Counted from the stretch's first letter, positions 9,660 to 18,708 are shown. The stretch: DNA of 64,000 nt from a gamma proteobacterium HTCC2207 (GCA_905182265.1 CAJJAO010000009.1:39058-103057); one strand, 5' to 3'. Notes: generated by a model not told the origin, from the letters alone. Translations and numbers: made by a program.

Positions 9660-9677
9660 TTTATCGCGTGCGATAAA
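9660..9677. promoter_or_regulatory. perfect palindrome upstream of the GH3 gene, candidate operator
   Basis: TTTATCGC-gt-GCGATAAA: two perfect 8-base arms with a 2-base centre. It lies in the 157-bp gap between the response-regulator stop and the GH3 start. The symmetric form suggests a dimeric repressor or activator (LacI- or GntR-like). LytTR proteins usually bind direct repeats, so the neighbouring regulator is not the obvious ligand. Confidence 0.55.
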
Positions 9678-9721
9678 AGGGACTAGAGTTATTCTATTGT
9701 CCCAAGGAAGGTATGTCCTGC

Positions 9722-10528
9722 TTACTGAAACAGGTTGCGAATAGACTCGCGATAATTGCGGCTGACCTTTAAGGATCCGCCATCTGAGAGCTGAAGTAGA
9801 CTCCCACCCTTTTGCAGAGGCGTAACACTAACAACACGCTCAATATTCACAATCGTTGAGCGATGGATTTGTACGAATAGCTTATCGTCTAACTTGCCTT
9901 TCAATTCTCTTAAAGTGCTTCTAATAACATGGGTCTCTCCGAGGGCATGGACGCACATATAGTCACCAGCGGCGTCCACCCAATCTATATCGTCAAAGGG
10001 GATAACTTTGACTACCCCTGAGTCCCTTACCAGCAGCTTACGTTTCATACCGTCGGGTAAACTTTCACTATTTGCATTCTGGGGTTTGTCGGCGGCCAAC
10101 CGCTCAGAAATAGCGTCAATAGCACCGATTAACGGTGTCTTGAAACTGACATCGCTTTCATTCTTTAAACGATCTAAGGCCCGATTGACAGCCCGCCCAA
10201 TGCGCTCTTGGTCTAGCGGCTTCAGCACATAATCAACAGCATGCAAGTCAAAGGCATCGACTGCGTACTGATTAAAAGCGGTAACAAAAATAACCATCGG
10301 CATGATGTCTGACTGCAGTGTCTTGACCACGTCAAAGCCATTCATGCCCGGCATCTGAATATCCAAAAATAACAGGTCGGGGCGCACGTCTAAGGCAGTG
10401 GCAACAGCCTCTCTACCGTTGCAGCATTCAGCTACGATCTCGACCTCATCGAACTCCATTAACAGTGAACGCAAAAAATCCAGTGCTAGGGGCTCATCGT
10501 CAACGATCATGGTTTTCAATTTTTGCAT
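9722..10528 (-). CDS. LytTR-family response regulator
   Basis: 268 residues. An N-terminal receiver domain has the acidic pair VDDEP and the phospho-acceptor in FLDIQMPGMNG (Asp56). The switch residues appear as VTAFNQYAVDAF and the conserved lysine as DYVLKPLD. The C-terminal LytTR DNA-binding domain (about residues 165-268) is recognised from DWVDAAGDYMCVHALGETH and FVQIHRSTIVNIERV. It is the second gene of a two-component pair, 96 bp downstream of the kinase gene. It is likely an AlgR/LytR-like transcription factor; its targets may include the adjacent GH3 gene, which is inference from position. Confidence 0.93.
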   Translation of the reverse strand: MQKLKTMIVDDEPLALDFLRSLLMEFDEVEIVAECCNGREAVATALDVRPDLLFLDIQMPGMNGFDVVKTLQSDIMPMVIFVTAFNQYAVDAFDLHAVDYVLKPLDQERIGRAVNRALDRLKNESDVSFKTPLIGAIDAISERLAADKPQNANSESLPDGMKRKLLVRDSGVVKVIPFDDIDWVDAAGDYMCVHALGETHVIRSTLRELKGKLDDKLFVQIHRSTIVNIERVVSVTPLQKGGSLLQLSDGGSLKVSRNYRESIRNLFQ

Positions 10529-10597
10529 AAGTACTCTTTTAAGCTATAACTCTATATAAATATATATAAGTGTCTGTAAATATCTATAGCGGCCTAC

Positions 10598-10627
10598 AGT
10601 AACTCTTAGTGACTTTTAGTAACTCTA
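10598..10627. repeat. three 10-bp repeats abutting the kinase stop codon
   Basis: AGTAACTCTT, AGTGACTTTT and AGTAACTCTA lie head to tail. The third copy supplies the kinase stop codon (TAG on the minus strand, 10625-10627). Confidence 0.7.
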
Positions 10628-11764
10628 TATGGCTTGTTTTTCCAACGGTAAGCGCAGGTAGACCTTTAACCCTTGGGGCTCGGCGCGCTCTAACTTAAAG
10701 CTATAGCTGTCACCATAAAACTCTTGCAAACGATCTACTGTATTTCTTAGACCTATACCTCTCGACTGAAGCTCATCGGTCACGTCCTTGATCCCAGGCC
10801 CAGTATCCGCTATTTCTACAACTAAATGCTGGCCATCTAAACGCGCTGAGATACTTATTACACCTCCCGTTTCGGTGGGGGCAATGGCATATTTAACCGC
10901 ATTTTCGATCAGTGGCTGTAATATCAAGCTAGGGACTAAAACGTTGTTGGCTGACGGCTCGATATCAAACTTCATCTCTAGGCGATCACCAAAGCGAGTT
11001 TTCTCAATGTTTAAATACAGCTTTAAGGCTTCGAGCTCTTTTTCCAAGCTCACTCTCTTAACGGGGTCTGTATCCAGTGAATAGCGTAAAAAATCACTCA
11101 GCTGCACAATCATACTGTTAGCCATACTAGTCTTTTTGATTTTAACTAACGCAGATATAGCATTAAGAGTATTGAATAAAAAATGCGGATTAAGCTGGTA
11201 ACGCAGCATCTCTAACTGAGCTTCATGGGCAATAGTTTCGGCCTTTGCTCGTCGCAACTGCTGCTCTTTATTTTCTGCCGCTACTATCAATAAGCTCTCG
11301 TGCTCACGCTGTAAAAGCTGGTAGTACTTAACGCCATGATAAAAGGCAACCCAGCAGGCAAAAATCAAAATAGAACCAAAGAACCAACCGCCAAAATCGG
11401 ACCACAGGCCCGTCTCGCCCGTCATCTCCATAAAGGTGGTCATGCGCAGAATGGTCCACAGCAGTGAACAACCTATAACCCCTGCGATGGCGGCTGATAT
11501 TCGAAAGATAGCGGTGTCGTACCAGAAATAATGAAAAACCCAGCGCAGTGGCCAAGATACACAGACCCCCAGGGCAGATTGCAATAAGGTGTGAGCGATA
11601 TAGGCTGCCCCTTGCTGGTTATACCAGAGAGTTAGGCTTAGAAAACTGATCAGAGATAGCCCAAACCAACCGACAATTTGTAATATCCAAAACTGGTAAT
11701 TACTGTTGCGGTAAAGCGCCTCTATCAAAGGATGATAACTTGATTCAACGGCTGATTCGGTCAT
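10625..11764 (-). CDS. LytS/AlgZ-type sensor histidine kinase
   Basis: 379 residues. Four hydrophobic segments fall in about residues 25-145 (for example FGLSLISFLSLTLWY and FGSILIFACWVAFYHG). A coiled stretch rich in Glu/Gln/Arg follows, then the PF06580 kinase core with the phospho-acceptor histidine in LNPHFLFNTLNAI (about His194). An HATPase region contains PSLILQPLIENAVKYAI and VVEIADTGPGI. No periplasmic sensor domain is evident, so the signal may be sensed in or near the membrane. It is transcribed ahead of the LytTR regulator. A 27-bp palindrome sits about 34 bp before its ATG. Confidence 0.93.
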   Translation of the reverse strand: MTESAVESSYHPLIEALYRNSNYQFWILQIVGWFGLSLISFLSLTLWYNQQGAAYIAHTLLQSALGVCVSWPLRWVFHYFWYDTAIFRISAAIAGVIGCSLLWTILRMTTFMEMTGETGLWSDFGGWFFGSILIFACWVAFYHGVKYYQLLQREHESLLIVAAENKEQQLRRAKAETIAHEAQLEMLRYQLNPHFLFNTLNAISALVKIKKTSMANSMIVQLSDFLRYSLDTDPVKRVSLEKELEALKLYLNIEKTRFGDRLEMKFDIEPSANNVLVPSLILQPLIENAVKYAIAPTETGGVISISARLDGQHLVVEIADTGPGIKDVTDELQSRGIGLRNTVDRLQEFYGDSYSFKLERAEPQGLKVYLRLPLEKQAI

Positions 11765-11797
11765 AGCCCAGCTCTGATTATTACTGATTCATTATGT

Positions 11798-11824
11798 GAT
11801 TCGGTCGCCTCAGCGCACCGAATC
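11798..11824. promoter_or_regulatory. palindrome in the divergent kinase/methyltransferase promoter region
   Basis: Arms GATTCGGT (11798-11805) and ACCGAATC (11817-11824) are perfectly complementary around 11 bases. The genes on both sides point away, so this is not a terminator. It is a candidate operator or 5'-leader hairpin of the kinase gene. Confidence 0.5.
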
Positions 11825-11937
11825 GCCCTAAAGCAAAATAGCATAAATGTACTATCAATGGTTATTTTTTACAGCGAGCTAATCTTCTCAGTCAGTTTGT
11901 TGATAAACTCTCGGTTTACACCATTGAAACCAATTAT

Positions 11938-12567
11938 ATGCCCCTAGAAAATAGCACCAACCAAGCTCACTACATCGAATATTTGGGCATTAAAGCACTG
12001 AAATCTAAACATCCTGGGGTGCGCAAAATAAAGCGCCAGCAACAGGGCCATAGCGCCCATGGCAATAAAGTCTGGCGCTCGAGTTTTGTACTGATGGATT
12101 ATCTAACCACCTATCCTCCAGAGGAACATTCCAAGGTGCTGGATATTGGTTGTGGCTGGGGTTTAACCGGTCTTTTTCTCGCCAAACAGTACTCCGCCCA
12201 CGTCACCGGATTAGACATAGATGAATCTGTGGCGCCCTTTTTTGCACTGCAGTCTGAGGTCAATCAGTGCGAGATGACCTTTGAGGCTCGAAGCTTTGAA
12301 TCCCTAACCTCCCAAGAGCTGTCCACCTATCAGACCATCATAGGGACTGATATCTGTTTTTGGGATGAGATGACAACTCCGCTATTTATTATGCTGGGGC
12401 TGGCCATTGAAGCTGGTGTCGAACGGATTATTATCGCGGACCCAGGTCGGCCGCCGTTCTGGGATCTGGTGGATCGCTGCGCAGAGGCCTATGGTGCGGA
12501 AGTGGTCACTCGGCGTATTTATGAGCCCTGGAAAACAGAAAAATACATGTTGGTTATTGAGAAGTAA
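11938..12567 (+). CDS. class I SAM-dependent methyltransferase, METTL/PF10294-like
   Basis: 209 residues. A Rossmann methyltransferase core begins with VLDIGCGWGLTGLFLA (about residues 68-83), followed by the acidic end of strand 2 in VTGLDID. A later segment IIGTDICFWDEM corresponds to the post-motif-IV region of the METTL23/lysine-methyltransferase-like group. The substrate is unknown; protein lysines or a small molecule are both possible. It is transcribed away from the kinase and ends before a 16-bp repeat array and a strong bidirectional terminator. Confidence 0.82.
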   Translation: MPLENSTNQAHYIEYLGIKALKSKHPGVRKIKRQQQGHSAHGNKVWRSSFVLMDYLTTYPPEEHSKVLDIGCGWGLTGLFLAKQYSAHVTGLDIDESVAPFFALQSEVNQCEMTFEARSFESLTSQELSTYQTIIGTDICFWDEMTTPLFIMLGLAIEAGVERIIIADPGRPPFWDLVDRCAEAYGAEVVTRRIYEPWKTEKYMLVIEK

Positions 12568-12570
12568 TAA

Positions 12571-12647
12571 CGTACTAAAGAAAGCGCTTTAGAAAGAAAG
12601 TACTGCAGAAAGAAACCACTAAAAACATAAAGCACAGCAGACATAAA
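12571..12647. repeat. 16-bp degenerate tandem array
   Basis: Four contiguous 16-base units (12584, 12600, 12616 and 12632) follow a 13-base partial one. All end in an A-rich GAAA/TAAA; an example is GTACTGCAGAAAGAAA. The array fills the gap between the methyltransferase stop codon and the terminator. Confidence 0.75.
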
Positions 12648-12678
12648 AAAACCGCGCTACAAGAGCGCGGTTTTTTTT
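12645..12678. terminator. bidirectional intrinsic terminator
   Basis: The stem ACCGCGCT/AGCGCGGT (12651-12658 and 12664-12671) has a 5-base loop. It is flanked by an A-run on the left and a T-run on the right, so it works for the methyltransferase gene and for the convergent repeat lipoprotein. Confidence 0.93.
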
Positions 12679-12696
12679 ATTCTACCAGCCTAAGAT

Positions 12697-14643
12697 TTAG
12701 TCTTTAGCTAGCTTGAATCTCCAATAACCGCCACCAGCAACTTCAATATCTAAAGTCATCGTAGTATCGGTCAATGAGGTGACCTCGTAAGCAATCGTTG
12801 ACGCAGCATCTGCCGGATCAGCCAGCTCAGCGCCGTTGACTACTTTAGCCAAACCAATGTGAGCACCTAAACCATTCACCGTAATAGAGCTTGCTGTTGC
12901 ATCATAGGCATACGTGGCTGCATTTGAACCATCATGAGGAGCAACAAGCGCACCACAGCTATCTGCTGCTGCACCCTGCCATGCCTCAATCCAGCTCTCA
13001 GAGCCCATTACATTAGTGAAAGTGCCGTCAGCTCCAAAACGATAGATATCGTCAAACAAACATGCACGACCAGCTATATCCGCTTCACCACTGGCATACC
13101 AGCTAGTGTCGCCCTTAGCTGGACCTACACCGAAAGCACCTGCTTCAGGAGATAGTTTCCAGTCACCGGCGATCGCTGGTGGTACGATCTTCGCCAGCTT
13201 AAATCTCCAGTAGCCTCCACCAGCAACTTCAATATCTAAAGTCATGGTGGTAGCGGTCAGTGACGTAATCTCGTAAGTAATAGTCGACGCAGCATCTGCT
13301 GGGCCGGCCAACTCAGCGCCGTTGATTACTTTTGCCAAACCAATGTGAGCGCCTAGACCATTTACAGTAAGAGTACTTGCTGTTGCGTCATAGGCATACG
13401 TCGCCGCATTTGAACCATCGTGAGGAGCAACAAGCGCACCACAGCTATCAGCTGCTGCACCCTGCCAAGCTTCGATCCAGCTATCAGCGCCCATTACGTT
13501 TGCAAAGGTACCATCAGCGCTAAAGCGATAGATATCATCAAACAAACATGCACGACCGGCTATATCAGCTTCGCCACTGGCATACCAGCTAGTGTCGCCC
13601 TTGGCTGGACCTACACCAAATGCGCCTGCTTCGGGAGACAGTTTCCAGTCACCTGCAACAACAGGGGCTACGATCTTAACCAGCTTAAATCTCCAGTATC
13701 CACCACCAGCAACTTCAATATCTAAAGTCATGCTAGTTTCAGTCATAGCCGTTACTTCGTAGACTATGTCAGTCACAGCATCAGAGGGGCTAGTAAGTTC
13801 AGCGCCGTTGACTACTTTGGCCAAACCAATATGCGCACCCAATCCTGAAAGCGCCAAAGTATTAGCGGTCTCATCATGGACATAGGTCGCTGCATTTGCA
13901 CCATTGTGAGGAGCGACAAGCGCACCACAGGCATCAGCCGCTGCACCCTGCCAAGCTTCAATCCAACTATCAGAACCCATTACGTTGGCAAAGGTACCGT
14001 CAGCGCTAAATCGAAAGATATCGTCAAATAAGCATGCGCGACCGGCAATATCGGCATCGCCACTGGCATACCAGCTTGTGTCACCCTTAGATGGGCCCAC
14101 ACCAAAAGCACCTGCTTCAGGAGCAAGTTTCCAATCACCAACTATCCCTGTGGCTGCTCCCTCTTCAGGGCAACCTTCAGCGCAGTAAGTCACATAGGAA
14201 GCGTCAGTAGTAGCCGATACATCTGTACCAATAACACCACTTACATCAGTGAAGGAGACCATAAAAGTAACGTCGCCATCTGTGTCGCCCTCGACCATAG
14301 TGCGCTCAGCAGACCAAGACGAGTGCTGACCGGTGACTGTGACTGTAGTGCCGCCAATCATAACGGTTGGCTTGAGAAGTGATTCGCTGCCAGTAAACTC
14401 CAACTTAACCACATCGCCAAGCGCTACTTCGTCGCTGGCGTTAAAGCTATTGAAGATAGAGACAGAGATCAGGGTCGGCGCAACGCCATCTGGACCTGGC
14501 TCAGCTGGAGTAGCAGCATTATCACCGCCGCCACAGGCAGACAGAACTAAAGAAAACGAAAGTGCAACGATTGCACCTAAATGATTGGTTTGCAGCAGGC
14601 CTTTAAACCAGCTAGACAAACCCAATGTTGTTTGCTGACGCAT
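12697..14643 (-). CDS. lipoprotein with Ig-like domain and three 162-residue repeats
   Basis: 648 residues. The signal peptide ends in a lipobox (LVLSACGGG). An N-terminal beta-rich segment (about residues 50-150, GVAPTLISVSIFNS) resembles a bacterial Ig-like domain. Three tandem copies of a 162-residue module follow, each opening GDWKL(A/S)PEAGAFGVGP and containing TSWYASG, AGRACLFDD, SWIEAWQGAAAD, GLGAHIGLAK and closing GGGYWRFKL. The Trp and aromatic content suggests carbohydrate binding. I recall similar modules near laminarin-type glucan genes of marine bacteria, but cannot verify this here. The start has an AGGGGGAG leader. It is probably a surface glycan-binding protein; function is inferred. 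Confidence 0.8.
   Translation of the reverse strand: MRQQTTLGLSSWFKGLLQTNHLGAIVALSFSLVLSACGGGDNAATPAEPGPDGVAPTLISVSIFNSFNASDEVALGDVVKLEFTGSESLLKPTVMIGGTTVTVTGQHSSWSAERTMVEGDTDGDVTFMVSFTDVSGVIGTDVSATTDASYVTYCAEGCPEEGAATGIVGDWKLAPEAGAFGVGPSKGDTSWYASGDADIAGRACLFDDIFRFSADGTFANVMGSDSWIEAWQGAAADACGALVAPHNGANAATYVHDETANTLALSGLGAHIGLAKVVNGAELTSPSDAVTDIVYEVTAMTETSMTLDIEVAGGGYWRFKLVKIVAPVVAGDWKLSPEAGAFGVGPAKGDTSWYASGEADIAGRACLFDDIYRFSADGTFANVMGADSWIEAWQGAAADSCGALVAPHDGSNAATYAYDATASTLTVNGLGAHIGLAKVINGAELAGPADAASTITYEITSLTATTMTLDIEVAGGGYWRFKLAKIVPPAIAGDWKLSPEAGAFGVGPAKGDTSWYASGEADIAGRACLFDDIYRFGADGTFTNVMGSESWIEAWQGAAADSCGALVAPHDGSNAATYAYDATASSITVNGLGAHIGLAKVVNGAELADPADAASTIAYEVTSLTDTTMTLDIEVAGGGYWRFKLAKD
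12700..14139 (-). repeat. 486-bp tandem triplication inside the lipoprotein gene
   Basis: Identical landmarks recur at exactly 486-bp spacing. The GDWKL codons begin at 14139, 13653 and 13167, giving repeat 1 (13654-14139), repeat 2 (13168-13653) and repeat 3 (to about 12700). Copies 2 and 3 are the most alike by eye. Confidence 0.93.
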
Positions 14644-14823
14644 AACTCCCCCTAAAATGAGTTTTTATATTTTGATTTTTATTATAGAAATTAAAACAAT
14701 TTCGACGTTGGATTCTCTGCGTGTTCTGCACCAAGCACCACAGCAATACGTTGAATAGGGATATATATGCGGTGAACCGGCTAGGACTGGAGCCAACCGG
14801 TATAAAGGGCTTTAAAAGGGGTC

Positions 14824-15144
14824 TTAGCCTTGCTTGCTACCACCGAGACAGCTGGGGGAATCCGGCGCACCTGCCCCACTGTCCGCCCATTCTGCATCCG
14901 TATATGTGTGCAGCGCTAAAGCATGGACAGGGCCAGCGAGCTGCTCGGCTAACAGCTTATAGATAGACTGGTGACGCTGCACAGCGCGAAGCCCGTCAAA
15001 GCGGTCAGTCACTATGACTAATTTAAAATGGCTCTCAGACCCAGGCGGAACCGAGTGCATATAACTCTCGTTGGCTAGCTGCACAAAGTTGGGCTGAAAC
15101 TCAGCAACAACAAGATCGTAAATAACCTGCTCTACTGGACCCAT
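14824..15144 (-). CDS. bolA: BolA family protein
   Basis: 106 residues with the BolA fold signature: VEQVIYDLVVAEFQP, ESHFKLVIVTDRFDG, then RHQSIYKLLAEQLAGPVHALALHTYTDAEW. The histidine in VHALALHT is the usual Fe-S ligand when BolA pairs with a monothiol glutaredoxin. Its ATG overlaps the oadB stop codon by one base (TAATG), so it is translationally coupled to the oxaloacetate decarboxylase operon, an unusual partner. A charged, glycine-rich tail (GAGAPDSPSCLGGSKQG) follows the domain. Confidence 0.92.
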   Translation of the reverse strand: MGPVEQVIYDLVVAEFQPNFVQLANESYMHSVPPGSESHFKLVIVTDRFDGLRAVQRHQSIYKLLAEQLAGPVHALALHTYTDAEWADSGAGAPDSPSCLGGSKQG

Positions 15145-16316
15145 TACATTCCACTCACTAGATTAATCATTACACCGGCTGCCACTGCGGAGCCAATAAC
15201 ACCAGCGACATTGGGGCCCATGGCATGCATGAGTAAGAAGTTTTGCGGATTGGCCTCGAGGCCTACCTTGTTGGCCACTCGAGCTGCCATGGGTACAGCA
15301 GACACGCCCGCCGCACCAATGAGTGGATTAACCTTGTTAGTCGACAGGCTGTTCATAAGCTTTGCCATGAGTACTCCAGAGGCTGTACCAATGCAGAAAG
15401 CAACAGCACCTAAAGCCAAAATACCCATGGTCTCTGCATTAAGGAATTTTTCGGCGCTCATTTTTGAGCCCACACCCAGACCAAGAAAAATCGTCACGAT
15501 ATTGATTAATGCATTTTGAGTAGTATCACTCAATCGATTAACCACGCCACATTCGCGCATCAGATTACCGAAACAAAACATGCCTAATAAGGGTGCTGCA
15601 TCGGGCAACAACATCGCCACCAATACGAGCAGTGTTAAGGGAAACACAATACGCTCGGCCTTGGTCACGGGACGCAGCTGCTCCATCTTGATTCCACGTT
15701 CAGCTGGCGTAGTCAGAGCCCGCATAATAGGCGGCTGTATAATGGGCACCAGAGCCATATAGGAATAGGCCGCAACCGCAATGGCTCCAAGCAAATCTGG
15801 CGCCAACTTACTGGTGACAAATATAGCTGTCGGCCCATCTGCCCCACCAATAATACCGATTGAGGCGGCGTCGCGAATACTAAAGTCCAGAATGCCGAAA
15901 TGGCTAAGACCCACCGCACCCAACACAGTGGTGAAAATACCTACCTGGGCAGCAGCACCCAGCAGCAACGTTTTTGGGTTGGCTAAGAGTGGTCCAAAGT
16001 CAGTCATGGCACCGACACCCATGAAAATAATCAGAGGAAACAAACCAGTTTCGATACCGGCATGATAGATGTAGTAGAGCAGACCTCCAGGGCTTTCCAT
16101 ATTACCCAAAGCATCATAAACCGGAACGGCATCAAAACCCGCACCCGGAATATTGGCCAGTATTGTCCCGAAACCAATAGGTACTAATAACAGGGGTTCA
16201 AAGCCTTTTTTAATGGCCAGAAACAACAGTCCCAAGCCTACGCTCATCATTACTAGCTGCCCCAACTGCAACTGCGCAATACCCGAACTCGCCCACAAGC
16301 TAATTAAATTATCCAT
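15144..16316 (-). CDS. oadB: oxaloacetate decarboxylase beta subunit (Na+ pump)
   Basis: 390 residues, highly hydrophobic with about nine or more membrane segments. It is the integral-membrane subunit that decarboxylates carboxybiotin and exports Na+. Family hallmarks include [28 protein letters not shown], the [14 protein letters not shown] loop containing the Na+-site aspartate, and [19 protein letters not shown] at the C-terminus. It lies 13 bp after oadA. The order oadG-oadA-oadB is complete, so the pump should be functional. Confidence 0.96.
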   Translation of the reverse strand: MDNLISLWASSGIAQLQLGQLVMMSVGLGLLFLAIKKGFEPLLLVPIGFGTILANIPGAGFDAVPVYDALGNMESPGGLLYYIYHAGIETGLFPLIIFMGVGAMTDFGPLLANPKTLLLGAAAQVGIFTTVLGAVGLSHFGILDFSIRDAASIGIIGGADGPTAIFVTSKLAPDLLGAIAVAAYSYMALVPIIQPPIMRALTTPAERGIKMEQLRPVTKAERIVFPLTLLVLVAMLLPDAAPLLGMFCFGNLMRECGVVNRLSDTTQNALINIVTIFLGLGVGSKMSAEKFLNAETMGILALGAVAFCIGTASGVLMAKLMNSLSTNKVNPLIGAAGVSAVPMAARVANKVGLEANPQNFLLMHAMGPNVAGVIGSAVAAGVMINLVSGM

Positions 16317-16329
16317 AGTTCAGGGCCCC

Positions 16330-18132
16330 TTAGGCCAGAGTTACCAGAACATCGCCGACGGTGCAGTTATCGCCTGCCTGCACTCGCACTTCAACAATAG
16401 TGCCAGCTGCCGGAGCACTGACCGAGGTCTCCATCTTCATGGCCTCTAAAATAATAATCGCCTCACCCTCTGCGACAACCTGACCGGGCTGGACCAACAC
16501 TTTAACCACTGTACCCGCTAGCGGCGCATTAACCGGAGAACCGCCAGTGGCTGCTGCAACTGGTACCGCACTCCCAGCACCAGACCCAATGCCAGAGTTA
16601 GCTATAGCGCTAACATCGCCACCGCTAGTCACGCTTACGGTGTAGGACTTACCTTCAACTTCAACGGTATAGATTTCTTCGCCTGCATCATTGGTCTGCA
16701 CGGCGGCCTTGCCCGTTGGCACAGGCTCAAAGGCTTCTGGATTGTTTTTATTTTGCAAAAACTTAAGGCCAACCTGGGGAAATAACGCATAGGTGAGCAC
16801 ATCGTCAATCTGGCCTTCTCCGGCACAGAGCTGAAATCCATGCTCCGCAGAAAGACTCTCCAACTCTACGGTCAGCGCCTCCAATTCTGGCTCAATATTA
16901 TCCGCTGGCCGGCAGGTAATTGCCTGCTCCCCTTCATCTAATACACGAGCCTGTAACTCAACATTAACCGGTGCAGGCCCTGCACCATATTCGCCACGCA
17001 GAACGCCTGCAGTCTCTTTGGTAATTGATTTGTAGCGCTCGCCGGTCAACACATTAAGCACAGCTTGAGTGCCAACAATTTGCGACGTGGGTGTCACTAA
17101 AGGAATATACCCAAGGTCTTCACGTACTCGAGGTATTTCTGCCAGCACTTCATCTAATCGATCACCAGCGCCCTGCTCTTTCAACTGCGCTTCCATATTA
17201 GTCAGCATGCCACCGGGCACCTGAGCCACCAAGATTCGTGAGTCAATGCCCCGCAAAGAACCTTCAAAGGCGCTGTATTTTTTACGTACTTCTCTAAAGT
17301 AGGCAGCAATCTCTTCGAGTTTATCTATCTTCAAACCGGTGTCGTAATCTGTTCCCTGAAAAATAGACACAACCGATTCTGTTGCCGAATGGCCATAAGT
17401 CATGGACATGGAGGAAATGGCGGTATCGACTCTATCGATACCAGCTTCTACACATTTAGTAATGGTGGTAGTCGACAGCCCCGTGGTGGCATGGGCATGC
17501 AGCTGCAGGGGAATAGACACTGCCTTTTTAATTTTGGTCACCAGTTCGTAGCCCACATAGGGCGTTAACAAACCAGCCATATCCTTGATGCAGATCGAGT
17601 CGGCGCCGGCGTCTTCAATCTGGCGAGCCTGATCTACCCATAGGTCGATGGTATGTACGGGGCTCACAGTATAAGAAATCGTACCCTGAGCATGCTTACC
17701 GACTTGTTTGACGGCGCGTAGGGCCGTTTCCAAGTTACGCATGTCGTTCATGGCATCAAACACACGAAATACATCTATACCGTTAATGGCCGCGCGCTCG
17801 ACAAATTTTTCTACCACGTCATCTGCATAATGGCGGTAACCCAGAATATTCTGCCCGCGAAACAGCATCTGCTGCGGCGTATTAGGCATGGCCTTCTTTA
17901 TTTCCCGGATGCGATCCCAGGGGTCTTCGCCCAAAAATCGAATGCAGGAATCAAATGTCGCACCACCCCAAGACTCCATTGACCAATAGCCGATCTGATC
18001 CAGTTTCTCGGCAATGGGCAACATGTCGTCAATGCGCATTCTAGTGGCAAACAGTGATTGATGAGCATCGCGGAGAACAACTTCGGTTATACCAAGCGCA
18101 GGGGTTTTAGGGGGCATAATAATGTCCGTCAT
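16330..18132 (-). CDS. oadA: oxaloacetate decarboxylase alpha subunit, biotinylated
   Basis: 600 residues. The N-terminal carboxyltransferase TIM barrel starts [17 protein letters not shown] and includes the metal/substrate motifs [11 protein letters not shown] and LHAHATTG. The middle domain is PYC/OADA-like. An Ala/Gly-rich linker leads to the C-terminal biotinyl domain, with the target lysine in [14 protein letters not shown]. The enzyme moves the carboxyl group of oxaloacetate onto biotin, for OadB to release in exchange for Na+ export. An internal ATG six codons in could also be used. Confidence 0.96.
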   Translation of the reverse strand: MTDIIMPPKTPALGITEVVLRDAHQSLFATRMRIDDMLPIAEKLDQIGYWSMESWGGATFDSCIRFLGEDPWDRIREIKKAMPNTPQQMLFRGQNILGYRHYADDVVEKFVERAAINGIDVFRVFDAMNDMRNLETALRAVKQVGKHAQGTISYTVSPVHTIDLWVDQARQIEDAGADSICIKDMAGLLTPYVGYELVTKIKKAVSIPLQLHAHATTGLSTTTITKCVEAGIDRVDTAISSMSMTYGHSATESVVSIFQGTDYDTGLKIDKLEEIAAYFREVRKKYSAFEGSLRGIDSRILVAQVPGGMLTNMEAQLKEQGAGDRLDEVLAEIPRVREDLGYIPLVTPTSQIVGTQAVLNVLTGERYKSITKETAGVLRGEYGAGPAPVNVELQARVLDEGEQAITCRPADNIEPELEALTVELESLSAEHGFQLCAGEGQIDDVLTYALFPQVGLKFLQNKNNPEAFEPVPTGKAAVQTNDAGEEIYTVEVEGKSYTVSVTSGGDVSAIANSGIGSGAGSAVPVAAATGGSPVNAPLAGTVVKVLVQPGQVVAEGEAIIILEAMKMETSVSAPAAGTIVEVRVQAGDNCTVGDVLVTLA

Positions 18133-18181
18133 AATTAATGTTGCGGGTTAATCTTACGTTTTCACAATACTGCTCTTCATT

Positions 18182-18276
18182 CAAAGGGCTCTTTAAACAA
18201 AGGGCTTTTCAATCAAAGAGCATCTTAGATAAAGAGCTTTTTAAACAGAGGCTCTTTAAACAAAGGCCTCTTTAAA
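18182..18276. repeat. degenerate 15-17 bp tandem array between oadG and oadA
   Basis: Six contiguous units begin at 18182, 18198, 18214, 18231, 18246 and 18261; an example is CAAAGGGCTCTTTAAA. Most are partly self-complementary (AAAG...CTTT), so the transcript could form small hairpins inside the operon. The array ends 9 bp before the oadG stop codon. Confidence 0.8.
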
Positions 18277-18284
18277 CAACCTGT

Positions 18285-18527
18285 TTACTTGCGGCCACGA
18301 TGTTGGTCAATAGCAGCTTGAATAGCTTTGGCAATTCGAGGCTCAACGACCGCGCTGCCGGTCTGGGCAGAGGCGCCTGCAATCACTTCAATTTCTTCAG
18401 CGGCAAAGCGATTGACCAGTGCCGACATAAGCATGGTCACGCCAACTAGTAGGGTCAAAAAGGTAAACACTGTACCCATGCCATAGAGAAGTAAATCTAG
18501 GCCCTGAGCAATAAGTGAAGAATCCAT
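18285..18527 (-). CDS. oadG: oxaloacetate decarboxylase gamma subunit
   Basis: 80 residues. It begins with a short periplasmic/N-terminal piece and one membrane helix (about residues 14-38, LYGMGTVFTFLTLLVGVTML), followed by a charged tail. Position ahead of oadA/oadB and the family-typical LLLYGMG opening identify it. OadG assembles the alpha and beta subunits. The Pro/Ala-rich extension and terminal histidine cluster of some OadG proteins are reduced here to HRGRK. It starts the operon; argS diverges 182 bp away. Confidence 0.88.
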   Translation of the reverse strand: MDSSLIAQGLDLLLYGMGTVFTFLTLLVGVTMLMSALVNRFAAEEIEVIAGASAQTGSAVVEPRIAKAIQAAIDQHRGRK

Positions 18528-18708
18528 TTTAGAGGTCCAGTTAAGGGTTTATAAAAGTCGATGGCCAACGCCATCTGGTCCCACATTGGGTACCGAAGGC
18601 AAAACTATAGCAATAAGTCGGCTTTTTGCAAGTTTGACTTTGCTTTCGGCGACGGTAAATCTACAATCCTCCCTCTAAATCGCGCCGACCACTGGAAACA
18701 ACCGACAC

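Noticed and set aside
12934..13725. Plus-strand open frames opposite the repeat lipoprotein
   Set aside because: They repeat with the same 486-bp period as shadows of the real gene and look like no protein family.
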